A DNA stretch of 64,000 bases from Nemophila menziesii (Eukaryota; Streptophyta; Magnoliopsida; Boraginales; Hydrophyllaceae), in contig JARWIR010000024.1 of NCBI GenBank assembly GCA_029959085.1, forward strand, positions 17,720,296 through 17,784,295. The letters are read 5' to 3'. A program made the translations under genes and the position numbers. Within the stretch, counting starts at the first letter, position 1; each line of letters starts with the position of its first letter. Of this stretch, positions 24,662 through 37,013 are shown piece after piece. The notes beneath the pieces are model-generated. The model did not search any database and had not been told where the DNA came from. It saw only the letters and a list, made by a program, of their open reading frames with translations.

Positions 24662-26227
24662 TTTAAATTTACAACCGTTGTTAAAATTAAGGAATCTGAT
24701 CAATGTTTTAAATATGTAAAAAAAAAGTCGATCCAACATTGGATGATCCTACAATATTATTATCCAACTATATTATGACATCTATCATATATAGGTATGT
24801 TAATAAGGTGTGGGCTTATCCTAATCTAAAGAAGAAGGATTTTTAAGGTACTAATTAGGGGTTGGGACAGGTTATGAGGATAGAATTTTAAACCCGCATA
24901 GAAGAGGGTGAGTGGGAATAAGTATTTTCCACATTACAAACTCTCCCTGGATGTATAATATATAATAAAATATTACTTTTAAGTTATAATATATATTTAT
25001 ATCTATAATTCTAAACTTTTACTAATTACAAAAATTAAAAGACCCTAAGTAGAATAAATATGAGTATTGGTGTCAAAAATGACAATTTTTGTACAGTTAC
25101 AAGTATGAATATAGATACTTGTTTTCTTCTTTGATGTTTTAATATCTATTCATCAAAACACTCTAGATTGAAACTGTTGCACTAGGAATCTATTTTCTTT
25201 TTAATATTTTTTTAATTTGTATTTATCAAACTTTTTAGATTAAAAAACTTTGCATAATTTTCGATAAAAAATTATCGTAGCATTGTATTATTATCATGGT
25301 ATTATTGCACCCTACTAATAAATAAATTTAAATTCCCAAGCGGTTTAACATAGTCGCCCAAGTGTGTACATTATTTTTATTTCATGATATATAGACAGCA
25401 TGAGTGTTATATTCAACTGTAGTCCATAGGTTGATACTTTGCTTGGCTCATAGATATATTATGTTCAACACTGTAGTCTTAATTTTTACAATATAATATA
25501 TTGTCGGTTTGACACGTAATCCGCGAGTGGAACCCAACCCCAACCCAAACCAATATTTAAAGAATGGTGTGGGGTGTGGGGGGAAGAGGGGGGAGAACTA
25601 CACAAGGATATAGCAAGTTGTGGGGATTCATATTTTTTTTGCGAAAGAGAAGTCCAGCGATAGGTAAACACACCCCTAACTCTCCTTGTTGACATCCTTA
25701 ACCCTATATATTTTGAGCTATATCTATTTTTTATTTTAAATATTTATTTAATCTAGTAACATATGTCTATTATATTAGTTAATAGTTTATATGTATTATT
25801 GAGCTTGATGTTATGTTTGTTTGTTAAGTAATAAGTGTTGTTGAATGAAGTTATTCAATTAAGAGATATTGTTTTAAAGGTCAATGCTCAATAAACCCCT
25901 ATAATCTTGTCCATTATCCCGTAAAAGACACTGTCTTTTTTATAGAACAGTGAGTTATGGGAAGTTTCACATAACTCAAACGACTCTTTTTATGGACAAA
26001 AAAAGGATAAATCAAAATGTATGGTGTTTTTTGTGGGAAACAAATGGTAACTGTTGTGAGGGTGAAGGGTGAAGTAATTCTAACTTGAGAGGTTGTTTGG
26101 GCATTAATCCTTATTTTTTTTAATAATCAAATTTCACTTGAAATTTTAATGAATCAAATCAAATAAGAACCATTTAGATCTGAATTAGTCAAGATACACA
26201 AACAAATTTATTAACCTAATATTTTAA
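24662..26227. other. gene-free stretch upstream of RER1
   Basis: AT-rich, with no supported gene. Short frames (for example minus 25,486-25,695) have no family pattern. Confidence 0.45.
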
Positions 26228-26407
26228 GACTAATGATATATACCACCCAGAATCATACCACCCAAGTATACACCCATGACATGGCGTGAATTGGTTGATT
26301 AAAAATCGTTAATCTATTTATTTTATCAATTTGATTAACGATTTGTTACCAACTAATTCACGCCACGTCACGAGTGGTATGATTTTGAGTGGTATACATC
26401 ATTACTC
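26228..26407. mobile_element. Tourist/PIF-like MITE in the RER1 upstream region
   Basis: A 180-bp element with long imperfect inverted ends: TAATGATATATACCACCC plus AATCATACCACCC at the left, and the reverse of GAGTGGTATACATCATTACTC at the right. The pairing continues inward around AATTCACGCCACGTCA. It ends about 390 bp upstream of the RER1 start codon. Confidence 0.75.
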
Positions 26408-26793
26408 ATATTTAAAAAAATCCATTAAAATCAAACAAACAAGGCTTACCCTTTTACACCTGGATCTTTTCTTGATTGGTATATTTGGGTTGGGCCTTTG
26501 GTAAGAGGTATATAATTATATACGGGTAATATAGAAGGGTTAATAGGTACTGTGCCTGCTAATTACACATAAAGGGCCCAAGAAATATATGATAGCCCAC
26601 CTATTTAGAATAGCCCATTAAGACAGCTTATACATTATTCCTTTTGGGTGCAGATCGTACATAACTATAGACAGATGTTCAATAAGAAGTCATAACTCCC
26701 CTATTTGCACTTATTTCCCGCAAAATATAAAAATAAAATATAAGAAATCAGGAAAAATAAAATAGGTTTGTTTCAGAAAATAAAAAACTAAAA

Positions 26794-27810
26794 ATGGATC
26801 CAGGTGGCGGAGCAACCGGCGATGACCACCGTCCCTCCGCCGTGTCACAATTAACCTTCGCAATATCTCAACGGTACCAATACGTACTCGACAAATCAAC
26901 ACCGCTCGTACTGTACCGTTGGATCTTCATAGGCGTATTAGCATTGATCTATGGCGTACGCGTATACTTGTTAGAAGGGTTCTATATCATTACCTATGGT
27001 CTCGGAATCTACATCATCCAGCTCTTGATCGCGTTTTTATCCCCTCAGGTGGATCCAGAGATGCAATCCTTAACCTCCGCCGCTAATGACGACGGTGGCC
27101 CTTCTCTCCCCACTCGCGGCTCCGATGAGTTCCGCCCCTTCGTCCGTCGTCTTCCTGAGTTCAAATTCTGGTATTAAAACTCATCACAATTCACATATAT
27201 ATTAGTTTTATTATATCATTTGATTAAATTTATACGAAATTCAATGTATGTAGGTCAGTAATGTTATTTCTAATGTGTTCTTTAAATTGATTATTAACTC
27301 TTAGTTGCGATTTTTACTTCATAAATGAAAGAAGGGAATCTATAATAGTTTTGATCCCATCTAAGAAGTGAAATTGTTTAGGTTTGATTCTTGATTTAGA
27401 TACAGTATTTAGATCTGATCCGATTCACTAGATTACTTTTTAAAGATTTTTATCAAACAAATTGTGAATTATCTTTTACTTGTAAAAATGCAGGCACTCA
27501 CTTGCAAAAGCTATATGTTTTGCATTTGTATTAACATTCTTCAGTGCATTTGATGTTCCTGTATTTTGGCCAATTCTGTTATTCTATTGGTTAGTGCTGT
27601 TTATTTCAACTATGAAGAGACAAATAATGCACATGATCAAATATAGATATGTTCCTTTCACTCTCGGCAAACAGGTAATTAATTAATTATATCCATTTTT
27701 TTACACTCATATTCTTACTACATATGAATTAATTTAAACTTATTTATTTACAGCGCTACACGGGAAAAAAATCCCATTCAAGTGATGATGCAGATGTGAT
27801 TAGACCTTGA
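26794..27810 (+). CDS. RER1: RER1-family ER-retrieval receptor (3 exons, 204 aa)
   Basis: RER1 proteins are small Golgi membrane receptors that return escaped ER membrane proteins in COPI vesicles. The exons are 26,794-27,170, 27,494-27,674 and 27,754-27,810, joined with GT/AG sites in phase and ending TGA. The protein has four hydrophobic segments at about residues 39-59, 63-83, 130-148 and 149-167. Family landmarks are [78 protein letters not shown] and GKQRY. Length matches plant RER1 (about 190-210). The start is the only in-frame Met before the conserved core; an AT-rich TATAAAAATAAAAT lies 60-70 bp upstream. No lesion seen. Two decayed paralogues are at 45,281 and 43,143. Confidence 0.93.
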
Positions 27811-28544
27811 TGCTACAGTTTTTTATGCTCTCTAACAAAATTATGAGTTAATTGAGATGAAAATTAATGCATGGAGATGTTCTTTAAATTATGTTGTTGT
27901 AGATTTTTTACTTTCTTTGGAAAGAAGTTTTATGATTACCTTTTCGATAGATTGATTTATTATTGTTCGATTTGATTAGTTGTAAATGCTGATAGTATGT
28001 TGTAAGCTTTTACTTGATGGAAATTTTTCGAAATTTGTGTCTCCTTTGACAAATAATTTGTATGGTATGAAATATCTCGAAGAGATAAAGAAAGGTTTAG
28101 GGTAATTCTTTACGGGGAAGGTCAGTATATTGTTTTCCCTATACTTTGTGGGGGTGCATTTTTCTCTCTTAGGACTTTCAAGCATGCTTTTTATCTAGGC
28201 GAAGGGGGATACTAATAGGGGATAAATACTGGTATTCTTTGGATGAAGGGAGATTCAACTATTTTCATTTGACATCGGAATATGTTTATGATTGATTTAG
28301 CATCTAGTTAGATGCAATTTCAAATCCTTAATGGAGTAAGGCAAATAGGTGTCTTTACTCAGTGAACGAACAATGGAGAGGACCACTAGAGACACTCAAC
28401 TGAGTCTTCCTTGAAACCAATCTGATCCATCGGTTAATATATAACATCTTCTAAATTGACAAAATAAATAAAAAATCTTTATCAAAGGAATTATTCTCCT
28501 ACAATGTGAATACTAACTCTATGTATTTTCATGTGGGAGCCCGA
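27811..28544. other. RER1 3' flank, part of the segmental duplication
   Basis: Contains the 3' untranslated region and downstream DNA. It aligns with the DNA downstream of RER1 pseudogene 1 (46,380-47,230) and, in part, with 43,340-44,000. No other gene seen. Confidence 0.6.
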
Positions 28545-28905
28545 AAATTATATATTATGCAATATTTAGGTCTTTTATATTATAGTTGACAAAAAAAAAA
28601 TAGGTTCTTGTATTATATAAAACAACACCATAAGTCTTTATATTGTCTAAAGATTGCAATATAAGTTGTGATATTATATTTTTATTTAACTATCTTATAT
28701 CTTTTTTTTTTATACAAAATAACATATATCTTGTTATAAAAAATTAATTTTTTTTATAAATAATATAATTTAAAATCTAATAAAATAAATTTGAAAAAGT
28801 AAAAAAAGTCAAATAATAATTTAAATTAATTTGATGCTTAATTAGTTATATGTTTCTTTTTTAAATCCAGGGGCCATGAACCCCTTTCATTGTAGCTTCG
28901 GCCTT
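28545..28905. mobile_element. Decayed relative of the 2,791 hAT MITE
   Basis: The interior shares the AATATAAGT / AGATTGCAATATAAG motifs and the GGGGCCATGAACCCC region near the right end with the element at 2,791-3,198. The terminal GGAGCC and GGGGCC words are too mutated to fix the borders. Low confidence in the exact extent. Confidence 0.45.
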
Positions 28906-29690
28906 AAATGCATGACTCTATTAATTATCAGGTATGAGTATTAAATATTATAAATGAATTTTAAAAATTTTGAATTAAATTTTAAATAAAGATACTAATA
29001 ATTAGATAGATATAGAATTGAATTTCTTTTAGCTAATATGTGAAATAATATTTAAGAAATAAAAGTAATTTCAAACAAAGGAAGTTTGAGTTAAAAGATT
29101 AATATTCATAAAATTTTGATAATAACACCGTCAATATAAATGAATTATTTTTTATTAAATAATAATGGAAAGGTTTTTAAACTATTCATGAAAATGACAC
29201 TTGATTCTTAGTTACACTAAAAATTTAGATTCATCCAAAATTCATAACCTAATAAATTTTTACATGAAACTAATATTATATTATAAAATTTTGTAGTATA
29301 TTTTGGTTATACAAAACATTTACTTAAATTACTATATACATATACTTGTACTAAAGATATAGATTTAACTATAATATACATATATCATATAAATATATTA
29401 TAAAAAAGTTAATATTTAATAAATTAATATAAAAAATAAATATTGAAATAGTAATAGTTATAATTTATATAAAAATAATTTTAATATATGATAGTATTCA
29501 TGACAAGACGGCATAGGTTTATTGAGCATTAACCCTTATAATTATTACTATTTTAGCATTCATTTTTTATATATCTATCTATTTGTTTCTAACTATCATT
29601 TAAATATTAAATCTATTAATTTAGAATTAAACATATGATATTAAATATCGAACTATATATTTTGAAAGAGTTAATTACCGAGTTATAGTA
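28906..29690. repeat. Downstream part of segmental duplication, copy 1
   Basis: Aligns with 47,390-48,045 through shared segments such as GACACTTGATTCTTA, ATTAATATTATATTATAAA and GAGTTAATTACCGAG. No gene. The similarity ends at about 29,700. Confidence 0.7.
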
Positions 29691-29746
29691 ATACCTTATG
29701 GCCATAAAAAGTTCCTACAATTTGGCATTTTTCGAGTGCCTATCAT

Positions 29747-31470
29747 TTTTTTGGGTTGGGTAAACGGTTGTATTAGAAGAAAACTGTACACTATACAAAA
29801 GAGTTACCTACCTAGGCCCGAAAGCTTAAGGTAGCAACAAAGAAGTAAAATACAACTAACTCATACTAAACTAATACAAGCTAGTTTCCCACTCTCATCC
29901 ATAAAGGAATGACGAGGGAACAAGGAAATAATATGGAAAATACACACCATTTGATCTCCTTGGTAACCATTTCTCATGTCATCGAATCACCTCTCATAGC
30001 TAGGTCATTTCTCACTTTCCAAATGCAATAAACGGTCGCTTCTAACCCGATTCTCCATGCTTTTCTCCTCCAATTTTCTCTAGCTTTAAGCTTTTTAAGC
30101 CATTTCAAAGCACTAAGAATCGTATTCATCTCCTTATTTAATCCTAGCCATGATTTAATCTCATCCCAAATTGACCTTGCATAAGAACAATAAAAAAAAG
30201 ATGCTTAATCGATTTGAAATCTTCCCCACACAACTCAGAAAGCGGATCTAGCTCCATATAAGTAATTCGATCCTTCGTTTTAAGTCTTTCCCTCAATGCC
30301 ATCCAAACAATAATAGCATGCTTGGGAAACACACTCGAGTCCCAAATAATATTAGCCCAAGGCTTCACAAAAGTTTTCCGACGAAATAAATCATATGGTT
30401 TTTTTATATACATCATAAAACTCTTTACAAGATACCTCATATGTTGATTGATGCACATTTTCAGATGAAAACCACAAGGCCAAGATTTTTCCTCTTCCTT
30501 CTTCTACTAAAGACCCTCGGATATTTTTTTTGCTCCCAAACATTTTTCAAAAGAGGAGAATTACTCTTTTTAGGATGCCATTCCCAAAAGCCACAAGCAT
30601 TAAAATACTCCCCATAAATCCACCTAATCCAAACCGAGTCTTTTTTATCAACAATTTTCCGAAGCATTTTTAAAAGTAATGCTTTGTTCCACGCTTCTAA
30701 ATCTTTTAATCCAAGTCCACCTTCTTTAGGCACACATATCTTTTTCCAACAAACTTGGGGTGGTTTATTATCCCAATAAAAATTACGGCAAATACTAATG
30801 ATTCGATCTTTAACTCGAACGGGGATCGGAAAAATAGTGAACCAAAAACATATCACCCCTTACAGACCCGATCTAATAAGTTCTAATCTTCCCGCAAAAG
30901 AGAGTGAGGAAGCTCTCCAACTTCTCATAGAAACTTCCAATTTTTCAAAAAGAGGTTTGTAATCTCTTGATAACAAGACGGACGAACGAAGCGGGACCCC
31001 TAGATAGCGAAAAGGCATGATCCATTTCTCGAATTGTGTTAGCTCTACACCATTTACTAAATCATCATTAGAGACCTCAATATAATAAATATTTGATTTT
31101 TCAACATTTAATCGGATCCCTGTACAATCTCCAAAAAATTTTAGACTATCCATGAGAATTTTTATTGAATCTTTATCACCCTTTGAAAGAAGCATTAAAT
31201 CATCCGCAAAAGGTAAATGTGTAATCTTTTCCTTTTCATATTTCGGATGATAATTATAATTGACGCTTGTATATTTATTTAGGAGTCTAGAGAAATATTC
31301 AAGACAAAGAATAAATAGGGTCACCTTGTCTTAAACCTTTTTCTCCTTTAAAGAATCTGTGCGTTTCACCATTTAAAGCCGCCGCATAATAAGGAGATGA
31401 GACACAAGGCATAATCCAATTAGCAAATTTTTCCGCAAATTTTAATCCCTTTAACCTTTTACTTATTTAA
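29747..31470 (-). pseudogene. LINE ORF2 fragment: reverse transcriptase end and zf-RVT domain
   Basis: The minus strand reads an L1-type ORF2 in three frames with frameshifts near 31,320, 30,858 and 30,460. In order: NGETHRFFKGEKGLRQGDP (RT palm approach), FADDLMLLSKGD (the YADD catalytic motif, here FADD, at about 31,186-31,209), RLNVEKSNI, YLGVPL, then the thumb/connection region with ICVPKEGGLGLKDLEAWNKALL, and WANIIWDSSVFPKHAIIVWMAL of the zf-RVT segment. The 3' end is a T7 run at 29,747 (minus-strand poly-A). The endonuclease and early RT are absent (5' truncation). Confidence 0.88.
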
Positions 31471-31740
31471 AAACAAAAAAACAAAAAAGATAAAAAAAAC
31501 CTAAAGTAATAATTCATGTGCATGTACTAGACTGCAACGTTTCACTTGGTGTTATTTATACCTTTTTTACTAACCGCACTACATACACATCAAACACATA
31601 AAATTAATTTCACAAGAAAAGAAAATAGTCTCTGCCGAAGAAAAAATAATAAGAAAAGTTGCATAAAAAATTGGCGAAGAAGGAGGGATTAGCCCCGATT
31701 ACTCAGTAAATTTATAGGGAGATTTCATTCAAGTGTACAA
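31471..31740. other. short gene-free spacer
   Basis: AT-rich spacer between the LINE fragment and MULE copy 3; nothing recognised. Confidence 0.5.
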
Positions 31741-32370
31741 TAAAAAATTGAGTAAATTCACGTTAGGGTCTTGAACACACCCCCATATTCAAGATAGGGA
31801 CCCCGCCTAGAGCCTCTTCTTACTAAAGACCTCAGGAATTTTTTAACACATGAAGCCCAAAACCCCAATTACTAGACTACCCTCTTTTGTTTTTTTTATT
31901 CCTATATATACTAAATTAGAGAATTTTACATTTTCATTCACGTTATTCTCTCTCTTCTCTCATATATCTCTCCTCCACTACCTCTCTCATACCCCAGCTC
32001 CCAAACCGCCACCACCACCAACGAAAATGCAAAAAACCACTGCCCCTACCTCTATCTCCTCCCACACTCTATCCATGGATGCAAATGATAGTCCTGCGCG
32101 CGAGGAGGACGAAATCACACCACAAAGAAGAATCGAAGCTCGAGATCCGAGCACCACCACCACTGGACGGAGATCCAGAAGCTGCACTACCACGGACACT
32201 TCGAGATCCGAGTACCACTGGACGGAGTTCGATGGAGGCCATGGCTGCATTTGATGGAGAAGAGAAGCTTGAAGAAGTCCGATCCATGGCGACGCTCTGG
32301 TGGTTCCTTCGAAGCTCGCCTCCTTCGGCGCCGATTTGAAGAGACGAACAGAGGCCGAGAGTACTGTGGA

Positions 32371-32575
32371 GTGGAGTTTGCTGTGGAGTTGCTGTTCGTG
32401 GCTTGCCGGAGAGAGCTGTGGCTCGAAGAACAGGCGAACAGGTTGTAGTGGAGTTTGCTGTGGAGTTGCTGTTCGTGGCTCGCCGGAGAGAGCTGTGGCT
32501 CGGCGAACAGGCGAACAAAATGCAGTGGAGTTTGCTGTGGAGTTGCTGTTCGTGGCTCGCCGGAGAGAGCTGTGG
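32371..32575. repeat. 77-bp tandem repeat, nearly 3 units
   Basis: Units start at 32,371, 32,448 and 32,525, each beginning GTGGAGTTTGCTGTGGAG and containing GCCGGAGAGAGCTGTGG. They lie in the cargo of MULE copy 3, and their high identity indicates recent expansion. Confidence 0.88.
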
Positions 32576-32616
32576 TGTTTCACGCGTGAAGAGGATTTTT
32601 TTTTAGTTTGTCATGG

Positions 32617-32640
32617 TTGACCAGATCTAGATCTGGTCAA
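32617..32640. promoter_or_regulatory. 24-bp perfect palindrome, second copy
   Basis: Identical to the palindrome at 7,003-7,026 (TTGACCAGATCT plus reverse complement), in the equivalent position between the array and the cargo. Confidence 0.5.
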
Positions 32641-32762
32641 ACCAAATAGAATTTCCTTTTTTTTTTCTTGATTGTGTAATAATACAATTATTTGAATAAT
32701 ACTCATTATTATTTTTAAAGTAGACTCATTGCCTATTTAATAAAATTACTTTCTAAATTTAA

Positions 32763-32916
32763 GAGTACTCCGACATTTTTCTTAGAGTACTCCGAGATTT
32801 TCTTAGAGTACTCCGAGATTTTCTTAGAGTACTCCGAGATTTTATTCGCGCACTCAAAATTTTTTAGAGAGTACTCTGGAAATTTATAGAGTACTCAGCA
32901 AATATATAGAGTACTC
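32763..32916. repeat. GAGTACTC subterminal array, MULE copy 3
   Basis: Seven copies of GAGTACTC (some extended as AGAGTACTCCGAG) with A/T-rich spacers, about 250 bp from the element's 5' inverted repeat. Confidence 0.9.
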
Positions 32917-33178
32917 TATGTTTTTTCCGATACTCTATGTTTTTTCCGGTGACCGGTGACTGGTGGTCGGAGGTCGGTGGTCGGAGATAGGTGGGTAGTG
33001 GTAGGTAGAGGAGAGAGAAACAGTGACATCACACTTTTTTTGTCTTTTAGTGTTAGTAAGGGTAGGAAAGACTATTGTAAAAAATGAGGTCCCTAAGAAG
33101 AATAGCTTTTTTGAAACTACTCTATAGAGAAGAAAGTGTGTCTCCAAGACCCTATATATAATTCACCCTAAAAAATTC

Positions 33179-36098
33179 AAGTGAGATTGAAATGTAACAT
33201 TGTAATGTGAATTTTGTTTCATGTTTTGGTTTTTAAATAACTAAAGACTCAGCCCTTTTTATGTTAGTTTATCTGGAATTTTGATTTGTAAATGGCTAAT
33301 GTAGTTTATGTAATGCTAGGGTTAATTTTGTGCATAAAAATGTAATGATAAAGTTAGTTTTGCGAAAAAGTGCATAAAAAAGGTGTGTGTAATGTGTATG
33401 GGTATGTTTCGAAGGTGTTTGATCATGCAAGTCTTTTCGCAGTGCAATTGGTTTTTCACCCATTAGGATTCAAAAACTGTGAACATGTTATGAATCCTAA
33501 TGGGGTTTACCCGTTAGGATTCAACACTGCCACCATAACTACTAGATAAAGTATTATTAAAGGTTTTGTACTCATTTGGATTTTACTACTACTACTAATA
33601 CTTGTACTATATTAGAATGTTTTACCCATTATGTTAAGAAGAATGGAACAATACAATTAGTTTATGGTTCAATATCTTATTGAGTTCTTACCCGTTATAT
33701 GTGAGTTAAGCATATTTGTTATGTTTCTTTTCTTGTTATGTTTGTTGGTCTATAATCATATTTAACATTTTGTTTCATTGGATAAACATGATGGTGCAAT
33801 ATAAATTTTTAGTTGAGGATTTATTTCCCGTTGTTAGTCAAAAATGTGTAACAAAGGCCCATATTCTAGACGAACACTATTCACGATGCTCACTTAGCAA
33901 ATTTTTGATACTGATCACAGTTGAACCATTACCGAGGACATTATTCACGATACTCACTAAACAACTTCTGACACTGATCGCGGTGGAGCCACTCCTTTTC
34001 AAAATACCCAGTTTGCATTTTCAAGATGCTCAAAGTACTTAGAGTGTCATGTTCCATGTGATATTTCTTAATTCCTTGTATTTTATGTTGAGAAATAATG
34101 ACTTTTCGATATGATTAGTGGACTTAGGTATGATGTCCATTGTGCACTAATTATCAATTGAACAGCACAAACACTCCCAGGCGCGTGCGCGCGCACACAC
34201 ACACACGCACCACACACACATATATATTTATACAGTAAATGATGGGGAAAAAAACCACTTTATAAAATAGATAATACAAAAAACCAAGCTAACCACCAAA
34301 TAAGTTTAATCAAAATTTGTAAAAAAATGATTGGTCAACATTCCGGACCAACTAGATCTGAAAAAGAAAAAGAAAAAAAATAACCCTCGGTTCTACTGAC
34401 TCACTCACTAACGTTAGCGCTAACGTCAACGCGTCTTCTTCTTCTGCATATTCAATTTTATTAAAACCTTTAAATCTTAACGAACCATTGTTTCCAACCA
34501 CGGAATACCATGTACTCTCCACGAACCACACTATGATTTGACATTAAGGATCCAATCAGGAACTCAGAAAGATCTTAACTTTTTCAAATCTGTACAATCA
34601 TTTTTTCTTTTCTAACCCTACAAAACACCATGGTTGCAACAACTCACGAACTAATGGAACCAAAGGAGGATCCCTAAATTTTATAATACGTCAATGTAAT
34701 TTTGTTCTGAAAAAAGTAGGCCCCACTAAAAATTTATGTAAAATACGCATGCTCTAAAGAACACACAAGTTATTGTGCCTTAATGGTTTAGGATCTTTAT
34801 ATATTAAAATTTAACCTAGAGGTTAGGTGTTTTAATCTTAGAATTTGCTTTATTTTTTTCACAGATATACAATATAGTAAAAAGTATTTCCAAAGTAAAT
34901 TTAAATAAGTTTTGATTTGAAAATAAGTTAAATTAAAATTAAGGATAAGACTTCGACTTTGTTCTTATAGTTTAACGTTATAAGAAAACATTTTTCTTTA
35001 ATATACTAGATTTAATTAATAAATTTTTAAATTTTTATAAGGCCGGCTTATTAAATAGTGTCATTCTTGTATACATGTCTCTATTTTGAGGTTGACGAAT
35101 AAAATTATAATTTTTAATTTTTATAGATGATTTATTCCTCATATTAATAAATTAGAAAATTAATATACATATGGTATATTAATATAATACTAATGATACT
35201 ATATAAATTAAGTTTATATAATGTTGTTGATTTACATAATCTATAAAGAGACGAGCAACGTAATGGTGTTGGATTCTTATATTTGCAATTTGACATTGCT
35301 AGTTATATTTATGTATCCTATTTTTACTTTACAAAAATTCAAGAAGCGTTGACCTCCAAACTCCCATATATTTCAAGCACACCCTCAATTTAACTTTTGG
35401 ATCCGCTATGGAACCCTAACTCTGAAGCTTTATACTCACAAATATGAGCTCGAACCAATTGAACAATCCACAAACGACCATTAATGACAATAACTTCGTT
35501 CTAAACCAAAAATGGAGCTCGAATGAAAAATTGGAGCTCGAACCTTGCTCGAACTCACAATCGTTGTTCGAATCTTGAGCTTGATACACGAAGTTTTCCA
35601 TGGTTGTACGAACCAAGAAAGCTTGTATTAAACCTTGAATCCACCATGGATGCACGGACCATGGCTGTACAAACCATGGATGCACGAACTCAAATACTTG
35701 ACTCTATCATGGATTTATTTTCGACCCCTGAGCTCGAACCATCTCTATTTTCAAACTCACACGTACATCAAAACTCAGCCTTAACCATAAACTACTTCAA
35801 TGGGTTAAAAAAATAGGTTCAAGCCCACCATTTTCAGACAAAAAATGGGTTAAAAATGGCTTTATGTTTTGAGAGAAAAGAAAATACTGAGATTTAAACT
35901 GAAAAATGAAAAATAGGCAGATAATTAGTAAATTGTGTACTTTAGATCCCTTAATATAATCTTTTTAATGTGAAGTTTTTAGTTTAGTGTGCATATGAGG
36001 TTAAAATCTTTAGGACAAATTTCTTATATACTTAATTGTCGGTAAAAAATAGCATACACTTTTATATCATTATATTTAACTTTTCCAAATAGTTTTAC
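33179..36098. other. 3-kb stretch without a recognised gene
   Basis: No supported gene. It contains a GC/CA microsatellite (34,180-34,228). At 33,880-34,000 two imperfect copies of a segment like TTCACGATGCTCACTTAGCAA sit within a 108-codon frame. At 35,440-35,740 the word GAGCTCGAACC recurs in a short frame. None matches a family I know. Confidence 0.4.
34180..34228. repeat. GC/CA/TA mixed dinucleotide microsatellite
   Basis: GCGCGTGCGCGC followed by a CA run and a short TA run. Confidence 0.85.
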
Positions 36099-36282
36099 AG
36101 TAATACCGGGTATCACCCAAAACGGGATCACCCAAGTATCATCGATGATTTGTCATTTAAATGCCTCAATTATGGAAGAAAGACCGAAACAAATCTTGGA
36201 AAGAGAAATAACATGATTTGAGCATTTAAATGCCACATCATGATCTTGCGTGATCTCTTTTTAGATGATACCTAACACTACT
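36099..36282. mobile_element. Tourist/PIF-like MITE
   Basis: A 184-bp element with imperfect inverted ends (AGTAATACCGGGTATCACCC; read inward from the right AGTAGTGTTAGGTATCATC) and an inner inverted pair around GCATTTAAATG-like sequences. No coding capacity. Confidence 0.7.
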
Positions 36283-36634
36283 TTTAGTTTTATTCTAGAC
36301 AGAACGACACAACTATTAAGTGGTGTTTGTTTGGTCTAACTCACTGTTCAATTTCTAGATATAGATGTTCTCATTAACTAATTTCTAGAGCAAGTTTGGT
36401 AGATTTTAAGTCAATAGAGAAGATGTACTATTTTATGATACTCTTATTTCACTATATAAATGAATGTAAAGAATATTTAACCAATATTATTGCTAATAAC
36501 TAATTGTCTTGTCATCGTTAGATATAATAAAATCATATAGTTGCCTAGTTTTTTTTAATAATATTTTTAACGAGACAATTTAGAAATAATAAAATCATAG
36601 GTAAAATTCGATTCCTATTATCTCTACTATATAG
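36283..36634. other. short gene-free spacer
   Basis: AT-rich spacer up to the Copia element; nothing recognised. Confidence 0.5.
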
Positions 36635-36638
36635 TACT

Positions 36639-36943
36639 TCTTGGAATGCAGCTTTAGTAATGGACAAAAGAGAATTGCACAATATAACAAATAAAGAAAC
36701 TGTGGTGACTAGTTTGTAAATAAGGAATTTAGTTGTAGAATTTAGTTAGTCCAGCTGTAATTAGTTAGATGATACCTGTATTGTTTGTATATATATACAT
36801 TGTAACGAGTACAATTGCTTAATCAATAAGAAACTTCTTCTCCTAAAGCTGAACTTCTCCTTTCTTCTTCTTCAAAATTTCTTTGTTATTTTTCTTGCTT
36901 CTTCTCATGCCATTAATGGTTGCTACTTTCATCTACTTTTACA
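36639..36943 (+). repeat. 5' LTR of degenerate Copia
   Basis: 305 bp. It includes a TATATATATACA element at about 36,787 and an AATCAATAAGAAAC segment that is shared with the 3' LTR. Confidence 0.9.
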
Positions 36944-37013
36944 TGGTATCAGATATGAATAAACACCTCAACAACTCTATAAACTACACTATAACATACC
37001 TCGCTATCTCTCT

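Larger units (their letters stand above)
31750..33169 (-). mobile_element. Non-autonomous Mutator-like (Pack-MULE-like) element, copy 3
   Basis: Flanked by a perfect 9-bp duplication TAAAAAATT (31,741-31,749 and 33,170-33,178). Read on the minus strand, its 5' end begins GGGTGAATTATATATAGGG and matches copy 2 for about 250 bp, including the C/T-rich block. A GAGTACTC array (32,763-32,916), the 24-bp palindrome (32,617-32,640), a GC-rich core and the conserved tail follow. The core (about 32,000-32,600) is unrelated to that of copy 2 apart from a short CGCGTGAA boundary, as expected for separate cargo capture. A 198-codon minus-strand frame crosses the core, but it is low-complexity and I do not recognise it. 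Confidence 0.9.

Noticed and set aside
31987..32583. 198-codon minus-strand frame in MULE copy 3
   Set aside because: It crosses three 77-bp tandem units and is low-complexity; other frames are equally open. Not called as a gene.
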